Of a stretch of DNA of 64,000 nt, positions 7,974-19,735 are shown one piece after another. Source of the stretch: Gordonia liuliyuniae (lineage in GTDB: Bacteria; Actinomycetota; Actinomycetes; Mycobacteriales; Mycobacteriaceae); the NCBI RefSeq assembly GCF_021739025.1, contig NZ_JAKKOT010000002.1, positions 310,001 through 374,000 on the forward strand, read 5' to 3'. Within the stretch, counting starts at the first letter, position 1. Each line of letters begins with the position of its first letter. Made by a program: the position numbers and the translations under genes. A model generated the notes under the pieces. That model did no database searches, was not told the origin of the DNA, and saw nothing but the letters and a program-made list of their open reading frames with translations.

Positions 7974-9045
7974 ATGCACCACATCGCTTCGAGTGCCATA
8001 CGTCGGGTCCTGAAGTCGGCTTTGGCTGTCGCGGACAGTGCGAGCAAGGCCACCGGGACGCCGTTCGACGCCCCGGAGATGCTGGTCCCGAATCTCGACT
8101 CACGCCGTTTCGGCTGGACGCACTACGGACTGATGATTCCGGATCTGCCCGAACCGCATCGGTTCCTCAGTGTCATGTCGTTGATCGGCGCCACCGGATC
8201 GCTCGCGTTCGACAATGACCATGCGCTCCCGTGCTCCCCTCGTCGGACGGCAGCCGTCGTCGCGGGCACCGCAGCATCGCATCCGGGGCATTTCGGCACC
8301 TACGAGTTCGGGGCGGACTTCTCCGCCGCAGCGGACGGCTCCGAGGTGCGGTTCGGCGACGACCTCGCGTTGACCGGCGGCTATCCCGAGTACCGGCTCG
8401 AAGGGAGCCTCGGCGGCGTCGGGGTCGATCTGACGATCACGTGCAGCGACACGGTGACGTGGTTCTTCCGGACGCCCGTGTACAAGCATCTGAGCCTGTT
8501 CGGCGAGTATCGCGGCACGCTCACCACCGGCCCGGACTCAGTGGACGTGTCGGGCCTGTGCTCGTTCGAGTACGGTGCGTGTCCGAGCCCGTACCTGCTC
8601 ACCGGCAGGCCGCTGCCATCGCGGCTCAAGGCGCCCTTGGACTACTTCGTCTACCACATCGTGAATCTCGACGACGATAACCAGGTCTTGCTAAGCCAGT
8701 ACTCGATCGGTGGAGTTCCCCTGTCTGTGCACCACCGCATTTCATCGAAGTCGCAGCGGAACCTCACAAAGCTTCCCGAACGTCTCCTTCGAGGTGACCG
8801 AGACCCGCGCTGATCCCGAGCCGACTCCGTACGGCAAGCCGATGCCGGTGCCGGCCAGGACACGTTTCCGGGTGTGCGACGAAGCGGGCGACCTGTGGCT
8901 GGATCTGCGCACCGTGATGGACACACCACTGACGTACGGGCTGGGGTCCGGTTTCGTGAGCGGATTCGCGCACGAGTCGCACTGGCGAGGAGCGCCCATC
9001 AGCGGCCGCGGCTACCTCGAGTACATCGACCGGCGCAACGGCTGA
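7974..9045 (+). pseudogene. DUF6670-like conserved protein with a one-base frameshift
   Basis: From ATG 7974 one frame encodes about 265 residues containing FDAPE, LVPNLDSRRFGWTHYGLMIPDLPEPHRF, HPGHFGTYEFG and FEYGACPSPYLLTGRPLPSRLKAPLDYF; these blocks recall a conserved mycobacterial hypothetical family that I believe is DUF6670. At about 8768-8770 (CACAAAGC) the coherent reading moves one base: the next frame continues SFPNVSFEVTE and ends LGSGFV...GRGYLEYIDRRNG at TGA 9043-9045. Removing one A from the AAA run restores a single protein of about 356 residues. As written the first frame ends early at 8811-8813. No enzymatic motif is recognised. Confidence 0.7.
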
Positions 9046-9159
9046 GCTTCGACGGGAACTGCTGGCGTTTGCCTCAGTTGCGCCGGAGGGGGCGGCGGGG
9101 TACCTCACCACACCCAATGAGCAGGTAGATTCTAGGAAAGACCACCAGAAAGGACGGCC

Positions 9160-9393
9160 ATGAGCGCGACGTTCGAGGAGAAGTACGCCGACCTGCTGGA
9201 CCGGCTCAACCCTGTCGAGCGCCGCGCAGTCGTGCGGTCGGTCACCAACGCCATCCAAGAAGGCTGGGACCCGACCCGTAGCCAGATCGAGTTGCAGGTA
9301 CGACGCGCCGCCGGCGAGATGACCGGAGATCAGTACCGCGCTCAAGTCCTCGCCGACGTCCGCCGTAACCGCCTGGCCCACAGCGCGCGGTAA
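9160..9393 (+). CDS. VbhA-like antitoxin of a Fic toxin pair
   Basis: 77 residues from ATG 9160 with AAAGGA upstream. A small helical, charged protein without membrane segments. Residues 30-35 (NAIQEG) resemble the inhibitory (S/T)xxxE(G/N) motif of class I Fic antitoxins such as VbhA, although Asn stands in the Ser/Thr position. The three-part context supports the call: it is followed at once by a decayed Fic toxin gene on the same strand, the usual antitoxin-toxin order. In such pairs the antitoxin glutamate blocks productive ATP binding in the Fic active site. The antitoxin frame itself is intact. Confidence 0.65.
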   Translation: MSATFEEKYADLLDRLNPVERRAVVRSVTNAIQEGWDPTRSQIELQVRRAAGEMTGDQYRAQVLADVRRNRLAHSAR

Positions 9394-9417
9394 GTCATCA
9401 CTACAGACCCACTGACC

Positions 9418-9463
9418 GGCGGGTGCGCAGCGTCCTTAACGACGTCGCGCACCCGCCGTTCTT
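9418..9463 (+). terminator. Rho-independent-type terminator between antitoxin and Fic remnant
   Basis: An 11-bp perfect stem (GGCGGGTGCGC / GCGCACCCGCC) with an 18-nt loop is followed by GTTCTTT. It lies 25 bp after the antitoxin stop. A hairpin here would separate the antitoxin transcript from the toxin remnant that follows. Confidence 0.6.
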
Positions 9464-9481
9464 TGCAGGAAGCGACTGATC

Positions 9482-9888
9482 GTGTCTAGTCGCCACCCCG
9501 ACTTCGAGGCGACGTTCATCCCGGGAACGAACGTCCTGGCGAACAAACTCGATCTTTGCAACGGTGAGGACCTCGCCGAAGTCGAGTATCGGTTCTCCGC
9601 CGACCGGCAGCGCGAGATCGAGAACGGCACAGTCTAGATCGCCAAGACCTACGACCAGGACCACCTCCTTGCGATCCACCGGCACCTGTTCCAGGACCTC
9701 TACGACTGGGCCGGGACAGTACGAACGTATCCGCTGTGGCGTAACCCCGTAGTCCCGTTCGATCATTCTCGAAACACGCGGCGACCGTCTACGCCTCGGT
9801 AAATTTCGCCCGTCCCAGCAGAGAAGGCAACGGCAGAGCGGCCAAAGTATTCATGACGCTTGGTCACGACGTAGACGACCTTCGGTAG
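9482..9888 (+). pseudogene. Fic/DOC-family AMP-transferase toxin, decayed
   Basis: From GTG 9482 the frame reads a typical Fic N-terminus (FIPGTNVLANKLDLCNGEDL, AEVEYRFSADR), then hits TAG 9635-9637. The same frame continues after it with DQDHLLAIHRHLFQDLYDWAGTVRT, the conserved helix ahead of the Fic core. Frame is then lost, and a second frame carries RPSREGNGRAAKVFMTLGHD to TAG 9886-9888. That is the remnant of the catalytic HPFx(D/E)GNGR motif, with the catalytic His replaced by Arg and Phe by Ser. The region between is shortened. At least three lesions (nonsense, frameshift/deletion, active-site loss) make it a dead toxin. Confidence 0.75.
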
Positions 9889-9977
9889 TCCGGCACGCTG
9901 GGCTCGACGGCGGCCGAGAGTTCAGCGGGGGCTGCAGTCTGACGGCATGAGTCACCGACGGATGTGCTCACAAACGA

Positions 9978-10019
9978 GTCAACGCCCACCCGGAGTAGTA
10001 GCACCGGATAGGCGTTGAC
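9978..10019 (-). terminator. Hairpin after tRNA-Ala
   Basis: A 9-bp perfect stem (GTCAACGCC / GGCGTTGAC) encloses 24 nt and lies about 20 bp beyond the 3' end of the minus-strand tRNA-Ala gene. It is the likely transcription end of the DUF3566-tRNA segment. The 150 bp between the Fic remnant and the tRNA gene shows nothing else. Confidence 0.45.
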
Positions 10020-10037
10020 CTCATGTCTTGATTTTCT

Positions 10038-10110
10038 GTGGAGCCTAGGAGATTCGAACTCCTGACATCCGCCTTGCAAAGGCGGCGCTCTACCAACTGA
10101 GCTAAGGCCC
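10038..10110 (-). tRNA. alaT: tRNA-Ala (TGC)
   Basis: A 73-nt cloverleaf read on the minus strand: acceptor GGGGCCT pairs with AGGCTCC, D-arm AGCTCAGTTGGTAGAGC, anticodon loop CTTTGCAAG with anticodon TGC, T-arm GTTCGAATC, discriminator A. CCA is not encoded. It follows tRNA-Ile after 31 bp, as in the mycobacterial gyrA-Rv0007-ileT-alaT arrangement. Confidence 0.95.
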
Positions 10111-10141
10111 CGGGTCCGACCGAAGTCGGGGGTGGTCATGG

Positions 10142-10215
10142 TGGGCCTAGGAGGACTTGAACCTCCGACCTCTTCGTTATCAGCGAAGCGCTCTAACCGC
10201 CTGAGCTATAGGCCC
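10142..10215 (-). tRNA. ileT: tRNA-Ile (GAT)
   Basis: A 74-nt cloverleaf on the minus strand: acceptor GGGCCTA pairs with TAGGCCC, D-arm AGCTCAGGCGGTTAGAGC, anticodon loop CTGATAACG with anticodon GAT, T-loop GTTCAAGTC, discriminator A. CCA is not encoded. It lies 64 bp downstream of the DUF3566 gene and directly ahead of tRNA-Ala. Confidence 0.95.
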
Positions 10216-10279
10216 GTGAACCGAGATGGAACATTACCCGACGAGTCCTGAACTAACAAAACGGGTGGTCAAGCGTGGG

Positions 10280-11350
10280 TCAGTCGAGATCCGCGAGCGT
10301 GACTTCGACGCCGCCGACCATGTCTGCGCACACGTTGTAGATGTACGCGGAAATGGTGGACAGTCCGGTCACCAGGATCGCGGCGATGACGCCGAACACG
10401 GCGGAGAAGCCGAACACCATGCCCGTGCCGATCAGATCGCCGGTGCTCTGCCCCTCGCCTTCGACGAGGTTGCCGAACGAACTGTTGATCTGGTCCCACA
10501 CGCCCATCCCGCCGAGCACGCCGTACAGGATGGCGATGGCGATCATCCAGATGAAGAAGCCGACGATCGCCAGAACGCCGGTCACCTTGAACACCGACCA
10601 CGGGTCGACGCGCCGGATCTGGACGGCGGCGCGCAACGGAACGCCGATCGACCGCGACGGAATTGTCTGGCTCTGCGCGCGAGCCGCTGCCTTCGCCTCC
10701 TTCGACGCCTCGACGTGGTGGATCGCGTCGAGATCGGGAAGCTGATCCTTCTTGGCCAACTCGTTTCGCGGGATGTTCCGAGTATCCGACTCGACGAACG
10801 GCTTCTGCTCGGACGGAGCGGACGTCGCGGTCTGCGGTTGAGCCTGTGCGGGCTTAGGTCCCTGCTGCGGTACGGGGCCCTGCTGCGGCGCAGAGGGTGA
10901 TGCCTGCTTGGGACCCTGCTGCGGCGCGTGAGGTGTCTGCTTGGGGCCCTGGCCGGCCCCTGCCGCGCCTGTAGGCCCCGCTGACGGCCCGCCTGGGGTC
11001 GAAGGCGAACCAGTGCCCCCGGCGGCAGGAGTCGGCGAACTGGGACTAGGCGAACCAGAACCCGCCGGACCAGAACTCGACGAATCAGGACCCGAGGTGC
11101 CTGTGTCCGACGAGCCCGTAACCGAGCCTCCACTCCCCTGTGCCGATGCGGCAGGCCGCGGCGTAGTGGACGGTGTGCCCGATACGACTCCGCGCGGCGC
11201 CGGGCCGGCAGCAGGTCTGCCGCCGGTGTCGACGCCGGCGGCCTTAGCCATCTCGCCGGCGGTCAAGCCGGTCGACGCGGTCTTCTCGCCGCGCTTCCAC
11301 GGCGGAACGACCTGGCCGCGTTCGACGTTCTGGTCGTCAGGTGTGCTCAC
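10280..11350 (-). CDS. DUF3566 membrane protein downstream of gyrA (Rv0007-like)
   Basis: 356 residues. The first 200 or so are low-complexity Pro/Gly/Gln/Ser sequence with repeats of QQGPK type; then a conserved C-terminal domain starts near VQIRRVDPWSVFK and holds two membrane segments (FKVTGVLAIVGFFIWMIAIAI and MVFGFSAVFGVIAAILVTG), ending VCADMVGGVEVTLADLD. This is the DUF3566 domain found immediately after gyrA in mycobacteria and relatives. Function is not established; a link to cell division or envelope growth has been proposed for the locus. It lies 53 bp after gyrA on the same strand. Confidence 0.85.
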   Translation of the reverse strand: MSTPDDQNVERGQVVPPWKRGEKTASTGLTAGEMAKAAGVDTGGRPAAGPAPRGVVSGTPSTTPRPAASAQGSGGSVTGSSDTGTSGPDSSSSGPAGSGSPSPSSPTPAAGGTGSPSTPGGPSAGPTGAAGAGQGPKQTPHAPQQGPKQASPSAPQQGPVPQQGPKPAQAQPQTATSAPSEQKPFVESDTRNIPRNELAKKDQLPDLDAIHHVEASKEAKAAARAQSQTIPSRSIGVPLRAAVQIRRVDPWSVFKVTGVLAIVGFFIWMIAIAILYGVLGGMGVWDQINSSFGNLVEGEGQSTGDLIGTGMVFGFSAVFGVIAAILVTGLSTISAYIYNVCADMVGGVEVTLADLD

Positions 11351-11403
11351 AAGCGGATCCTCACTGGACGGGTGATGACACCCACCCTAAACGCTGTCGG
11401 CCG

Positions 11404-13905
11404 TCATTCCTGGTCTGCCGCGCCCTCTTCGGGTTCATCGGCGTTGCGTGCAATCGCCAACAGGCTGTCGCCGTCGGACAGGTTCATCAAACGGACGCCC
11501 TTCGTCTGGCGTCCAGCCTTGCGAACCTGCTTGGCCAGCGTGCGGATGACGCCGCCGCTCGACGTGATCGCGTACACCTCGGAATCGAGATCGACGATGA
11601 TCGCGCCGACCAGATCGCCGCGCTTGCGGTCGTACTGAATCGTCAGCACGCCCTTGCCGCCGCGGCCCTGCGCCGTGTACTCGCCGATCTCGGTGCGCTT
11701 GGCGTAGCCGCCCGACGTCGCGACCAGCAAGAAGGTGTCGTCCTGAACGACGTTGAGCGAGAGCAGCTCGTCCTCGTCGTTGAACCGCATACCCTGCACA
11801 CCGGACGTCTGACGACCCATCGGGCGCAACGTCTCGTCGTCCGCGGTGAACCGGATCGACTGCCCCTTCTTCGAGACGAGCAGAAGGTCGTCGTCCCCGC
11901 TGCACAGCTGTGCGCCGACCAACTCGTCCTCGCCCCGCAGGTTGATCGCCGCGATACCGCCAGACCGGTTCGAGTCGAACGCGTCCAGACGCGACTTCTT
12001 GACCAGACCATTGCGGGTCGCGAGCACCAGATACGGCGCATGGTCGTAACCGGAGATCCGGATGACCTGTGCGATCTTCTCCTCCGGTTGGAACGCCAGC
12101 AGGTTCGCGACGTGCTGGCCGCGCGCCGTGCGGTTCGCTTCCGGCAGCTCATACGCCTTCGCCCGGTAGACGCGGCCCTTCGTCGTGAAGAACAGCAGCC
12201 AGTCGTGCGTGCTCGAGACGAAGAAGTGCGCGACGATGTCGTCCTGCTTGAGTCCGGCGCCCTGCACGCCCTTGCCGCCGCGCTTCTGGCTGCGGTAAAG
12301 GTCAGTCCTGGTCCGCTTGGCGTAGCCGGTCTCGGTGATCGTGACGACGACGTCCTCACGGGCGATCAGATCCTCGTCCGCCACATCGCCTTCGGCCGCG
12401 ATGATCTTGGTCCGACGATCGTCGCCGTACTTGTCGACGACCTCCTTGAGTTCGTTGTGGACGATCTCGCGCTGCCGTTCCGGACGCGCCAAGATGTCCT
12501 TCAGATCGGCGATCTCGCGCTCGATCTCCGCCAACTCGTCGACGATCTTCTGACGTTCCAGAGCCGACAGACGACGCAACTGCATCGCCAGGATCGCGTC
12601 GGCCTGCAACTCGTCGATGTCGAGCATGTCCATCAGCCCGGTGCGCGCGGCGTCGGTGTTCGCCGATGCGCGGATCAAGGCGATGACGTCGTCGAGCGCG
12701 TCGAGCGCCTTGACCAGGCCGCGCAGGATGTGCGCGCGCTCCTCGGCCTTGCGCAGTCGGTACCTGGTCCGTCGCACGATGACGTCGATCTGGTGCGCGA
12801 CGTAGAAACGGATCATCTGATCCAAGCGGAGGGTCCGGGGCACGCCGTCGACGATCGACAACATGTTGACACCGAAGTTCGTCTGCAGCTGGCTGTGCTT
12901 GTACAGGTTGTTCAGCACGACCTTCGCGACGGCGTCGCGGCGCAACGTGACGACGATGCGCAGACCCGCACGGTCGGACGACTCGTCGTCGATCTTGCTG
13001 ATGCCCTTGAGCTTGCCGTCGTTGACCTGCTCGGCGATCGAGCTGATCAGGTTGTCCGGATTCACCTGGAACGGGAGCTCGGTCACCACGAGCGTCGTGG
13101 TCCCCTTGTTCTCCTCGATGTCGACGACGCTGCGCATACGGATACTGCCGCGGCCCGTCATGTAGGCGTCCTTGATGCCCTGGGTGCCGACGATCAGGCT
13201 GGCCGTCGGGAAGTCCGGCCCCTTCACCGCGTCCATGCAGGCGGCGAGCATCGTCTCGTCGTCGGCCTCCGGGTTCGCCAACGCCCAGAAGACGGCGTCA
13301 GCGACCTCGCGCAGATTGTGCGGCGGAATATTGGTGGCCATACCGACCGCGATACCGCCGGAACCGTTGATCAGCAGGTTCGGCACGCGCGACGGAAGGA
13401 CCGTCGGCTCCTGCGTCTTACCGTCGTAGTTCGGGATGAAGTCGACGGTCTCCTCGGTGATGTCACGGAGCATCTCCATCGCCAGCGGCGTGAGACGGGC
13501 CTCCGTGTAACGCATGGCTGCCGCGCCGTCGTTGCCTCGAGAACCGAAGTTGCCCTGGCCGTCGATCAACGGGTAACGCATCGACCACGGCTGGGCGAGA
13601 CGGACCAGCGCGTCGTAGATCGAGCTGTCGCCGTGCGGGTGGTAGTTGCCCATCGTCTCCGACACCGGGCGGGCCGACTTCACATAGCCGCGCTCCGGGC
13701 GGAAACCCGCGTCGAACGACGCGTACAGCAGACGACGGTGCACCGGCTTGAGTCCGTCACGCACTTCGGGGAGGGCACGGCCGACGATCACGCTCATCGC
13801 GTAGTCGATGTAAGAGTTCTGCATCTCCTGGCCGAGGTCGACCGGGTCGATGCGGTCGCCGCCGCCGTCGCTGTTCAGCGGTGACAGATCGGATTCGTCG
13901 CTCAT
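11404..13905 (-). CDS. gyrA: DNA gyrase subunit A
   Basis: 833 residues, the normal length. Catalytic Tyr133 is in RYTEARL. The quinolone-resistance region [11 protein letters not shown] lies at 88-98, with Ser94 where M. tuberculosis has Ala90. The C-terminal beta-pinwheel contains the GyrA box [10 protein letters not shown] near residue 540, required for negative supercoiling. GyrA2GyrB2 introduces negative supercoils ahead of replication forks using ATP. It follows gyrB after 94 bp on the same strand and is probably co-transcribed with it. Confidence 0.98.
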   Translation of the reverse strand: MSDESDLSPLNSDGGGDRIDPVDLGQEMQNSYIDYAMSVIVGRALPEVRDGLKPVHRRLLYASFDAGFRPERGYVKSARPVSETMGNYHPHGDSSIYDALVRLAQPWSMRYPLIDGQGNFGSRGNDGAAAMRYTEARLTPLAMEMLRDITEETVDFIPNYDGKTQEPTVLPSRVPNLLINGSGGIAVGMATNIPPHNLREVADAVFWALANPEADDETMLAACMDAVKGPDFPTASLIVGTQGIKDAYMTGRGSIRMRSVVDIEENKGTTTLVVTELPFQVNPDNLISSIAEQVNDGKLKGISKIDDESSDRAGLRIVVTLRRDAVAKVVLNNLYKHSQLQTNFGVNMLSIVDGVPRTLRLDQMIRFYVAHQIDVIVRRTRYRLRKAEERAHILRGLVKALDALDDVIALIRASANTDAARTGLMDMLDIDELQADAILAMQLRRLSALERQKIVDELAEIEREIADLKDILARPERQREIVHNELKEVVDKYGDDRRTKIIAAEGDVADEDLIAREDVVVTITETGYAKRTRTDLYRSQKRGGKGVQGAGLKQDDIVAHFFVSSTHDWLLFFTTKGRVYRAKAYELPEANRTARGQHVANLLAFQPEEKIAQVIRISGYDHAPYLVLATRNGLVKKSRLDAFDSNRSGGIAAINLRGEDELVGAQLCSGDDDLLLVSKKGQSIRFTADDETLRPMGRQTSGVQGMRFNDEDELLSLNVVQDDTFLLVATSGGYAKRTEIGEYTAQGRGGKGVLTIQYDRKRGDLVGAIIVDLDSEVYAITSSGGVIRTLAKQVRKAGRQTKGVRLMNLSDGDSLLAIARNADEPEEGAADQE

Positions 13906-13999
13906 CAGATCACTTTCTTGGGTCTCGACTCCGCTCGACCGGCGAGAAGTGGCCGCTCAGTCGGCGAAGCGAAGTGGATGTCAGTCAGGCAGGAGTGTC

Positions 14000-16069
<2,070 letters not shown>

Positions 16070-16246
16070 CTAGAGGGCAGGTTGGCCTCCAGTGTACTGC
16101 CTCAAGCGAATTAGCTGACCGCTCGCCACGGCCTGTCGTCCTCACAGCGCGATTTTTTCGGATAGCTGCGACTCGGTTGGCATCCGCCCCGGATTAATCG
16201 CGCTCACGCGCGAACTGACGGCCGATACGACTGCCGGTCACGTCCA

Positions 16247-16798
16247 CTACCCGTACGTGTCCCGCGGGCCGCGCCCGGAAACGTGTCGCGGACCCTTCCG
16301 CCACGACGGAGCCTGCGGCCCCACGATGCGCAGACTCGTCACCACGTTGTGCCCGACGGAGGCGGCGATCTTCTTGAGTATCTGACTCTGCATGTATCGC
16401 AGCTGCGTCGCCCACGCCGTCGACTCGGCGCGCACATGCAGCACGCTCTCGTTGAGCTTCTCCGGTTCGGCGTGCGCCGCGATGTCCTCGCCGACGATCG
16501 ACGGCCAGAGGGCGAACAGCGTGCCCTCCGAGATCTTCGACTCCCAGCCGTGATCCTTCGCCAACCGGCCGGTCAACTTGCCCAACGGCTGAGGATCGCG
16601 TGGATCGGGTCCCGCACCCGACCATGACCTGCGCGAGCGGTCTCCGCCGCGACGCCGGGACCGGATGGGCGCAGAGCGGCCCATACCGACCGACTTCCCG
16701 GCGGCGCGGGCCTCGGCACGCGCGTCTTCGAGCGCCTTACGCGCCATCTCGTATCCGCTGCGTCCGCCGAGCGGATCCGGTGGTGTCTGGTCACTCAT
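16247..16798 (-). CDS. DUF721 / DciA-like protein (Rv0004-type)
   Basis: 183 residues from ATG 16798, whose first bases overlap the recF stop by 8 nt; an open frame continues upstream but only inside recF. The N-terminal 70 residues are basic and disordered; the conserved DUF721 core ([44 protein letters not shown]..., [19 protein letters not shown]) follows. The DUF721 family includes DciA, which loads the replicative helicase DnaB in bacteria lacking DnaC; mycobacterial Rv0004 belongs to it. Its place between recF and gyrB agrees with a replication role. Confidence 0.85.
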   Translation of the reverse strand: MSDQTPPDPLGGRSGYEMARKALEDARAEARAAGKSVGMGRSAPIRSRRRGGDRSRRSWSGAGPDPRDPQPLGKLTGRLAKDHGWESKISEGTLFALWPSIVGEDIAAHAEPEKLNESVLHVRAESTAWATQLRYMQSQILKKIAASVGHNVVTSLRIVGPQAPSWRKGPRHVSGRGPRDTYG

Positions 16799-18002
16799 GC
16801 GCCTCCCCCTCCTGCTCGAGCGGAGGCACGATCTTCTCATCCCCCACGACCAGCGAGCTGCGCGGTCCGCCATCGTCGGACACGCCGATGGAGATCCGGC
16901 GTCCGCCGACGCGCGTGGGGATGTCGTCGGCGACGGCGGCGGTCACCAGAAGTTGTTCGGCGCCCTCGGTGAACTCGGCGAGCTTCTCGCGGCGTCGGAC
17001 GTCGAGTTCGGCGAAGACGTCGTCGAGCATGATCACGGGGTCCACGCCGTCTGCGCGGAGCAGGTCGACGCTGGCGAGCCGCAGGGCGAGCGCGAACGAC
17101 CAGGATTCGCCGTGGCTCGCGAAACCCTTCGCGGGTTCGTCGCCGAGGACCAGCTCGAGGTCGTCACGGTGCGGTCCGACGAGGCTGACGCCGCGTTCGA
17201 TCTCCTTGTCGCGCAGTTCGACGAGCCGTGCCGCCAGGATGTCCCGGATCTCGTCGACCGCGTCATCGCCGCCGGGTGACGCGTCGACGTCGGCACCCGC
17301 GGCGGACCGGTAGGCGATCGTCGCGGGCCGCGAGTGCGGGGCTATCGACCCGTACGCCGCCGTGACCAGCGGCGCCAGGTGTCGGACGATCGCGATTCGC
17401 GACGCCGTGACCTGGGCCCCGAACTCGGCGAGCTGGGAATCCCACACGTCGAGGGTGCTGATGACCGAATCGGTCTCACCACGGCGCATCGCTGCGCCCG
17501 CCGTCTTGAGCAGCGCGGACCGCTGCCGGAGAACCCGGTCGTAGTCGGCTTTCGCACCAGCGGCCATCGGCCGGATCTGGGCGACGAGCTCATCGACGAA
17601 GCGTCGACGCTCGCTCGGGTCCCCGCGCACCAGCGCGAGGTCTTCGGGGGCGAACAGCACCGTCCGCAGAATGCCAAGGACTTCGCGGGTACGACGCACC
17701 GGCCGCGTGTTGATAGCCGCCTTGTTCGAGCCGGACGCCGCGATCGCCAAGTCGACGGTCAACTCGCGCCCGTCATTCTCGACGGTCGCCGACACTTTCG
17801 CGACATCGGCTCCCGACCGCACCAACGGTGCGTCACTGGACACTCGGTGCGACCGCAGCGTCGCAACGTAGAACAGCGATTCGAGGAGATTCGTCTTACC
17901 GAATCCGTTCCGCCCCACGAAGATCGTGGTCTCCGGAGCCAACGTGAACTCGGCGCTCGGCCATGAGCGGTAGTCGCGCAGCGTCAGATCTCGAACGAAC
18001 AC
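16791..18002 (-). CDS. recF: DNA replication and repair protein RecF
   Basis: 403 residues, GTG start, 14 bp after dnaN. Walker A is [15 protein letters not shown] (about residues 32-46). The ABC-ATPase signature region and the Walker B-like segment [15 protein letters not shown] near residue 320 are present, as expected for this SMC-like ATPase. RecF, with RecO and RecR, loads RecA onto gapped DNA at stalled forks. It overlaps the DUF721 gene by 8 nt, so the two are translationally coupled. Confidence 0.97.
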   Translation of the reverse strand: MFVRDLTLRDYRSWPSAEFTLAPETTIFVGRNGFGKTNLLESLFYVATLRSHRVSSDAPLVRSGADVAKVSATVENDGRELTVDLAIAASGSNKAAINTRPVRRTREVLGILRTVLFAPEDLALVRGDPSERRRFVDELVAQIRPMAAGAKADYDRVLRQRSALLKTAGAAMRRGETDSVISTLDVWDSQLAEFGAQVTASRIAIVRHLAPLVTAAYGSIAPHSRPATIAYRSAAGADVDASPGGDDAVDEIRDILAARLVELRDKEIERGVSLVGPHRDDLELVLGDEPAKGFASHGESWSFALALRLASVDLLRADGVDPVIMLDDVFAELDVRRREKLAEFTEGAEQLLVTAAVADDIPTRVGGRRISIGVSDDGGPRSSLVVGDEKIVPPLEQEGEAHE

Positions 18003-18016
18003 GTCTGGGGCGCGGA

Positions 18017-19219
18017 TCAGCCCGGCAGACGCACAGGCATCAGCAGGTAGCTGAACTCGCTGTCGGGTGCGGCGTACAAGCCGGACTCGTCGGTCACCGG
18101 ATCGTTGCCGGAAGCGGGCCGCAGGACGGCGGGACGGATCGCGGCACGCTGCTGGCCGCTGCCGTCCGGCTCCGGGTTCGTGAAACCGAACTCGACTGTC
18201 TCGGAACCGATCGCGGCCAGGCCGTCGAGCAGATAGGTCGGGTTGAACGCGATGATGATCGGCTCACCGTAGAACGCGACCGGCAGTTCTTCCTCCGCCT
18301 TGCCCGCTTCGTCGCCGCCCGCGGTGAGCATCACCGAGTCGCGCGTGAAGTCCAGGCGGACCTGCGCACCGCGTTCGGCGACAAGTGAGACACGCTTGAT
18401 GGCTTCGATGAGCGGAGCGCTGTCGACGGAGGCGACCGATGTGTGTCCGGCAGGGAACAGTTGGCGGAACTTCGGGAACTCCGCATCGAGCAGACGCGTC
18501 GTGGTCTTCTTCGCGTTGTTCGTGATGCCGAGAATGCCGTCGGACCCGATGGCGTGCGCCGAACCGAAAGCGAGATCGACAGTGCCGGTGCCGTCCGAGC
18601 CTGCCGATTTGGCTGCTTCGGAGAGTGTCTTGGCTGGGACGAGCGCAGAGCCTGCGGTACCGGCCTCAGAGGGACTCCACTGGAGTTCACGGACCGCGAG
18701 ACGGAAGCGATCGGTGGCGGCGAGGACCACTTTGTCGCCGTCGATCTCCACGCGGACGCCGGTCAACATCGGCAGGGTGTCGTCGCGACCTGCGGCGACC
18801 GCGACCTGTGACACGGCCTGGGCGAAGAGATCGGCGGGGACGGTGCCGGTCGTCTGAGGAACGTCAGGCAGATCCGGGTAGTCCTCGGCGGGCATCGTCG
18901 GCAGCGAGAAGCGCGCGCTGCCGCAGGCGATAGCGACGCGACTGCCGTCGATGGTCACATCGACGGGCTTGCTCGGAAGCGCCTTGGTGATGTCGGCGAG
19001 CAGTCGGCCGGAGACCAATGCGGTGCCGTCGTCGGACACCTCGGCCGAGATGGTCTGGGTGGCCGACACCTCGTAGTCGAATCCTGAGACTCTCAGACCG
19101 TCGTCCCCTGCGGTCAGGACGACGCAACCGAGGACCGGGACCGGCGGACGCGACGGCAGGCTCCTGGCAACCCATGCGACGGCATCGGCGAACTCGTCAC
19201 GCACGACACGGAACTTCAT
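18017..19219 (-). CDS. dnaN: DNA polymerase III sliding clamp (beta subunit)
   Basis: 400 residues. Starts [30 protein letters not shown] and ends [10 protein letters not shown], both hallmark ends of actinobacterial beta clamps; three tandem clamp domains of similar size fit the length. The dimeric ring tethers polymerase III and other partners to DNA. It is the first gene on the left of oriC and reads away from it, followed by recF. Confidence 0.97.
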   Translation of the reverse strand: MKFRVVRDEFADAVAWVARSLPSRPPVPVLGCVVLTAGDDGLRVSGFDYEVSATQTISAEVSDDGTALVSGRLLADITKALPSKPVDVTIDGSRVAIACGSARFSLPTMPAEDYPDLPDVPQTTGTVPADLFAQAVSQVAVAAGRDDTLPMLTGVRVEIDGDKVVLAATDRFRLAVRELQWSPSEAGTAGSALVPAKTLSEAAKSAGSDGTGTVDLAFGSAHAIGSDGILGITNNAKKTTTRLLDAEFPKFRQLFPAGHTSVASVDSAPLIEAIKRVSLVAERGAQVRLDFTRDSVMLTAGGDEAGKAEEELPVAFYGEPIIIAFNPTYLLDGLAAIGSETVEFGFTNPEPDGSGQQRAAIRPAVLRPASGNDPVTDESGLYAAPDSEFSYLLMPVRLPG

Positions 19220-19735
19220 CTGCGGTGATTGCCCTTCTGCTGGTTGACGGCCGTGCGCGGTGACGCGCTCGACTCCGGCGACACGACCGTGTCACCGGGT
19301 TCCACTCTAGAGCGAGCACCGTGGTGTATCGCAACAGCGGCGGTGATTCGACGGACCGGCGGGACGTCGTTCGGCTGTGTATGCACACAACTACTTTTAA
19401 AAGAAGTACTTCTTAGAGAAATTCTTACTAGAAGTAGGACCTGTGGAATCTGTGGATAACTCACCTTCCAGCAGGTCACATGACCGGCATCGCTGGGGAC
19501 CGACATAGAACCGAGCCTGTGGATAACTCAGTGCGGTTGTGGACCGTGATAGTTATCCACAATGTGCACAACCCCTGTGCACAGCTTTGCGGCGAGTCGT
19601 CACCAAGTTGTCCACAGGGCGGCGTGAACACGGACCTGGGGTTTTGTCATTGCGACACGCCGGTGACGACACGACGAATTCGACCTTCGTGTCGCGTGAA
19701 CCGTTCGTCGCCGAGACGACCGAGTGCCCGAGACA
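19220..19735. other. oriC: Chromosomal replication origin oriC (dnaA-dnaN intergenic region)
   Basis: A 516-bp gene-free region between dnaA and dnaN. Perfect or near-perfect DnaA boxes: TGTGGATAA at 19451-19459 and 19518-19526, TTATCCACA at 19553-19561, the mycobacterial-type TTGTCCACA at 19608-19616, and a weaker TGTGGACCG at 19538-19546. A strikingly AT-rich tract at about 19388-19433, containing the 14-bp palindrome AAGAAGTACTTCTT (19401-19414), stands out from the GC-rich surroundings and is the likely DNA-unwinding element. The layout matches mycobacterial oriC, which lies between dnaA and dnaN. The remainder may hold the dnaN promoter. Confidence 0.9.

Noticed and set aside
9635..9637. 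TAG in the Fic gene as a readthrough codon
   Set aside because: A later frame change and loss of the catalytic His show general decay, so stop recoding is not needed.
11341..13884. Long plus-strand open frame of 847 residues opposite gyrA
   Set aside because: It is the antisense shadow of gyrA, made of the same GC-rich third positions; it has no known family pattern.
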